Positions 6,570-8,648 of a stretch of DNA of 8,648 nucleotides are shown here, one piece after another; position 1 is the first letter of the stretch, and the number at the start of each line of letters is the position of its first letter. The translations under genes were made by a program, and so were the position numbers. The notes under the pieces were generated by a model, which worked only from the letters and a program-made list of their open reading frames with translations, had not been told where the DNA came from and did no database searches. The DNA comes from Propionibacteriaceae bacterium. GTDB lineage: Bacteria > Actinomycetota > Actinomycetes > Propionibacteriales > Propionibacteriaceae. The stretch covers positions 1 to 8,648 of the forward strand of contig JAITSW010000191.1 in the NCBI GenBank assembly GCA_031287505.1. The letters run 5' to 3'.

Positions 6570-7286
6570 TCATCGAATCGTGGGGAACGCCGGCGCGGAG
6601 ATGTCGTAGCTCTTGGCCGGCTGTTTCAAGAGCACATCTAAGACCTGGCTCTTCAGCTCTTTCTGATCGACACTGCCAAAAACCACCTGATCCCCACTTT
6701 TGAGCTTCAAGGTGATGTCATCGACGGTGGTGGCCCAGATGTAATCCACCTTCTCGGCCGTCTCTGCAGACAACGCCCCATAGGCCGAATACGCGTCCGC
6801 CAGCAGTTGGGCTTTTGCGGGGTTTGCGTCAACGAGCAGCAGCCCTTTGGGCTGGCTCTCCACCACTTGAAAGGCCACTCCGCTCTCATCGGCCAAAAAA
6901 TAGCTCCCCGCCCATTTCGCCACCAGCCGTGGCTTACGCTCCCGCACCGATATTTCAACTGTGGACGGCCAAAGCCGCACCACGGAGACTTCGGCCACCG
7001 CCGGGAGGCCGGCAACCTGAGCAGCAACATCATTGACGCTGACAGCTGCCAGCGGGGTGCCCACCTGCACCTTTGCCGCTGTTCGGACAGCGTCTTCACC
7101 GAGAGACTCAAGGCCAACCACTTTGACGTTGACCACGGCCAGCGCCGTTGAATACCACACCGCCCAGAAAGCCGAGGCAGCTAGGGCGAGCACCAAGGTG
7201 AAGGAAAACGCGATGCCAAATCGGCGCCGGGCCTTGGCACGGCGCCGCGCAGCCGCCAGAGCTTTAAAATCAGCACCAGATCGCAT
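6570..7286 (-). CDS. ftsQ: cell division protein FtsQ (POTRA domain)
   Basis: FtsQ is a bitopic membrane protein that connects the cytoplasmic division ring to the periplasmic septal synthesis proteins (FtsB/FtsL in well-studied species). The 238-residue product has a short, very basic cytoplasmic tail (RRRAKARRR near 14-22), one membrane segment at about 24-46, a POTRA domain at about 51-119 (VVNVKVVGLESLGEDAV, then VRLWPSTVEISVRERKP), and the FtsQ-type beta domain to the end (LADESG at 131-136). The ATG at 7286 lies 3 nt after the murC TGA, and AAGG at 7295-7298, inside the murC end, stands 8 nt upstream of it, which points to coupled translation. Position between murC and ftsZ is the standard actinobacterial arrangement. 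Sequence similarity within this family is low, so the call rests on domain order plus context, which agree well. Confidence 0.95.
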   Translation of the reverse strand: MRSGADFKALAAARRRAKARRRFGIAFSFTLVLALAASAFWAVWYSTALAVVNVKVVGLESLGEDAVRTAAKVQVGTPLAAVSVNDVAAQVAGLPAVAEVSVVRLWPSTVEISVRERKPRLVAKWAGSYFLADESGVAFQVVESQPKGLLLVDANPAKAQLLADAYSAYGALSAETAEKVDYIWATTVDDITLKLKSGDQVVFGSVDQKELKSQVLDVLLKQPAKSYDISAPAFPTIR

Positions 7287-7289
7287 TTC

Positions 7290-8648
7290 TCAGGCCTTAG
7301 CGTCCAAGATCGCCAGCAATTCCGGCCCCACGTGGGTAATACTCCCCGCCCCGATGGTCATCACCACATCACCGGCATGGGCAAGATCTGCCAGTATTTG
7401 AGGCACCTCGGCCAGAGATTGCACATAGACAACCGGGCCGCCCGTGCGCGAGGCGGCATCGGCAACGAGTTTTCCGGTAACACCGGGGATGGGATCTTCC
7501 CGGGCCGGGTAGATATCGGTCACCACAATTCCATCGGCAAACGCTAAAGCGTCCCCCAACTCGGTGGCAAAATCGCGCGTGCGGGTGAATAGGTGTGGCT
7601 GGAAGCAGGCGATAACCCGTCCGACCCCGGCGTACCGACGGGCAGCCTTTAGCGCCGCCACAATCTCGGTGGGGTGGTGCGCGTAATCGTCAACCACCCG
7701 CACTCCGGCGGCCGCCCCTAGAATTTGGAAGCGCCGCCGCGCCCCCACCAAGCCCGAAGCGGCTTCGCGCAAGGTCGAGCCGGGCACCCCCAACAACCGT
7801 CCGATGGCATAGGCGGCTGCGAAATTGTACAGGTTGTGTTTTCCCGGCATTTCAAGATGCACCGGGCCGGTGTCGCCTTCGGCGGTGATCACGGCATCCG
7901 ATCCTGCCCCCGCAAAGCTGAACTCGCTTAGCCGCACATCCGCGTCTTCAGCCTCTCCGAAAGTCACCACCTTCTTGCCAGTCGCCGATAGCCCGACGAT
8001 GAAATCCCTTGCCCCTGGGTCGTCGGCAGAAGCCACCACTGCCGTCACGCCGGGCTTGCCGGCCAATAAGAGAAAACCCGCGCGATAAGCCGTATCGGTG
8101 AGCCAATTGTCCAGATGGTCAGATTCGATATTGGTAACGCAGACGATTGAAGCGTCGTACTGCAGATACGAGCCATCTGACTCGTCCGCTTCAATGACGA
8201 ATGGATCTCCGGCGCCTAGCTTGGCGCTGGAGCCTTTGGCCAGTGGCGCGCCCAATACCCAGCTAGGCTCCAAGCCAGCCGCGTCTAGCAGTTGGGCGGC
8301 AAGGGCTGAAGTGGTGGTCTTCCCGTGGGTGCCGGTGATAGCCACCCCAGTATGCCCAAACATGAGCGCGGCCAATGCCACACTGCGGTGCCAGACCCGT
8401 AATCCGCGCTGGCGGGCAGCGGCGAGTTCGACGTTGTCTTCCCTGATAGCACTGGATACCACCACGGTTTGGACGTCGCCAAGGTTGGCGACATCGTGCC
8501 CGACGAAGATGGAAATACCCAGGGCGCGAAGCTCGTCCAGCACCGGGGAATCCTCACGGTCGGAACCGGAAACCCTTACACCCCGACGGGCAAATAGCGC
8601 GGCAATCCCGCTCATACCGGCACCGCCGATAGCGATGAAATGCACCGA
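7290..8648 (-). CDS. murC: UDP-N-acetylmuramate--L-alanine ligase MurC (5' end cut by window)
   Basis: MurC uses ATP to attach L-alanine to UDP-N-acetylmuramic acid, the first step of stem-peptide assembly, in the cytoplasm. Counting from the GTG at 8645, the N-terminal nucleotide-sugar domain begins at once with HFIAIGGAGMSG (residues 2-13). The ATP-binding P-loop GTHGKTTT is at 105-112, EADESDGSY at 152-160, NIESDHLDN at 172-180, GKHNLYNFAAA at 268-278, and the C-terminal domain motif DDYAHHPTEI at 319-328. The family usually has a few residues before the glycine-rich loop, and the frame stays open to the window edge, so the GTG at 8645 is probably internal and the true start lies beyond 8648. 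The visible 451 codons are nearly the whole protein. It ends in TGA, 3 nt before the ftsQ start, so the two are likely co-transcribed and translationally coupled. Identity is secure; only the start is unknown. Confidence 0.96.
   Translation of the reverse strand, partial: SVHFIAIGGAGMSGIAALFARRGVRVSGSDREDSPVLDELRALGISIFVGHDVANLGDVQTVVVSSAIREDNVELAAARQRGLRVWHRSVALAALMFGHTGVAITGTHGKTTTSALAAQLLDAAGLEPSWVLGAPLAKGSSAKLGAGDPFVIEADESDGSYLQYDASIVCVTNIESDHLDNWLTDTAYRAGFLLLAGKPGVTAVVASADDPGARDFIVGLSATGKKVVTFGEAEDADVRLSEFSFAGAGSDAVITAEGDTGPVHLEMPGKHNLYNFAAAYAIGRLLGVPGSTLREAASGLVGARRRFQILGAAAGVRVVDDYAHHPTEIVAALKAARRYAGVGRVIACFQPHLFTRTRDFATELGDALAFADGIVVTDIYPAREDPIPGVTGKLVADAASRTGGPVVYVQSLAEVPQILADLAHAGDVVMTIGAGSITHVGPELLAILDAKA

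Noticed and set aside
1..8648. Mobile element, defence system, CRISPR, or novel gene cluster
   Set aside because: Every gene is a recognised conserved housekeeping or division gene with uniform strand and codon style. No transposase, integrase, direct repeat array or unexplained coding region was seen.

Overview
The window reads as the distal end of an actinobacterial division and cell wall (dcw) cluster, followed by housekeeping genes. All nine genes lie on the minus strand. In transcription order (high to low coordinates) they are murC (5' end cut by the window edge), ftsQ, ftsZ, sepF, divIVA, a TraR/DksA-type zinc-finger gene, lspA, an rluD-like pseudouridine synthase gene, and pyk. Evidence for an actinobacterium: the murC-ftsQ-ftsZ order without ftsA, an FtsZ tail ending in DLDVPDFLR, SepF followed by a long DivIVA of the Wag31 type, GTG/TTG starts with AGG-type ribosome sites, and GC-rich coding. 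The divIVA-traR-lspA-rluD run would fit an Actinomycetaceae or related lineage, but I cannot name a genus.

Layout. 8648-7290: murC, cytoplasmic peptidoglycan precursor synthesis. 7286-6570: ftsQ, a membrane division protein, starting 3 nt after the murC stop. 6569-6410: a 160-nt non-coding gap that should hold ftsZ control signals. 6409-5264: ftsZ. 5263-5133: a 131-nt gap. 5132-4695: sepF. 4694-4557: a 138-nt gap with small inverted repeats. 4556-3591: divIVA, closed by a perfect 15-bp hairpin at 3546-3578 that looks like a terminator. 3457-3032: traR/dksA-like. 2990-2481: lspA. 2484-1570: rluD, overlapping the lspA stop by 4 nt. 1569-1473: a gap with a candidate promoter. 1472-66: pyk. 1-65: non-coding, with nothing I can call. 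No gap exceeds 300 bases, and I see no tRNA, rRNA, mobile element or CRISPR array.

How the genes fit together. MurC adds the first amino acid to the peptidoglycan precursor. FtsZ forms the division ring, and SepF is its likely membrane tether, since no ftsA is present here. FtsQ links the ring to the periplasmic synthesis machinery. DivIVA marks poles and septum and directs wall growth. LspA (lipoprotein maturation), RluD (rRNA modification) and pyruvate kinase are general housekeeping functions.

I found no new biological system. The points worth a second look are modest: three genes commonly found in this cluster (pgeF/yfiH, yggS, yggT) are missing; a conspicuous hairpin follows divIVA; the usual His of the RluD catalytic motif is Gln; and there are small palindromes upstream of ftsZ and divIVA.
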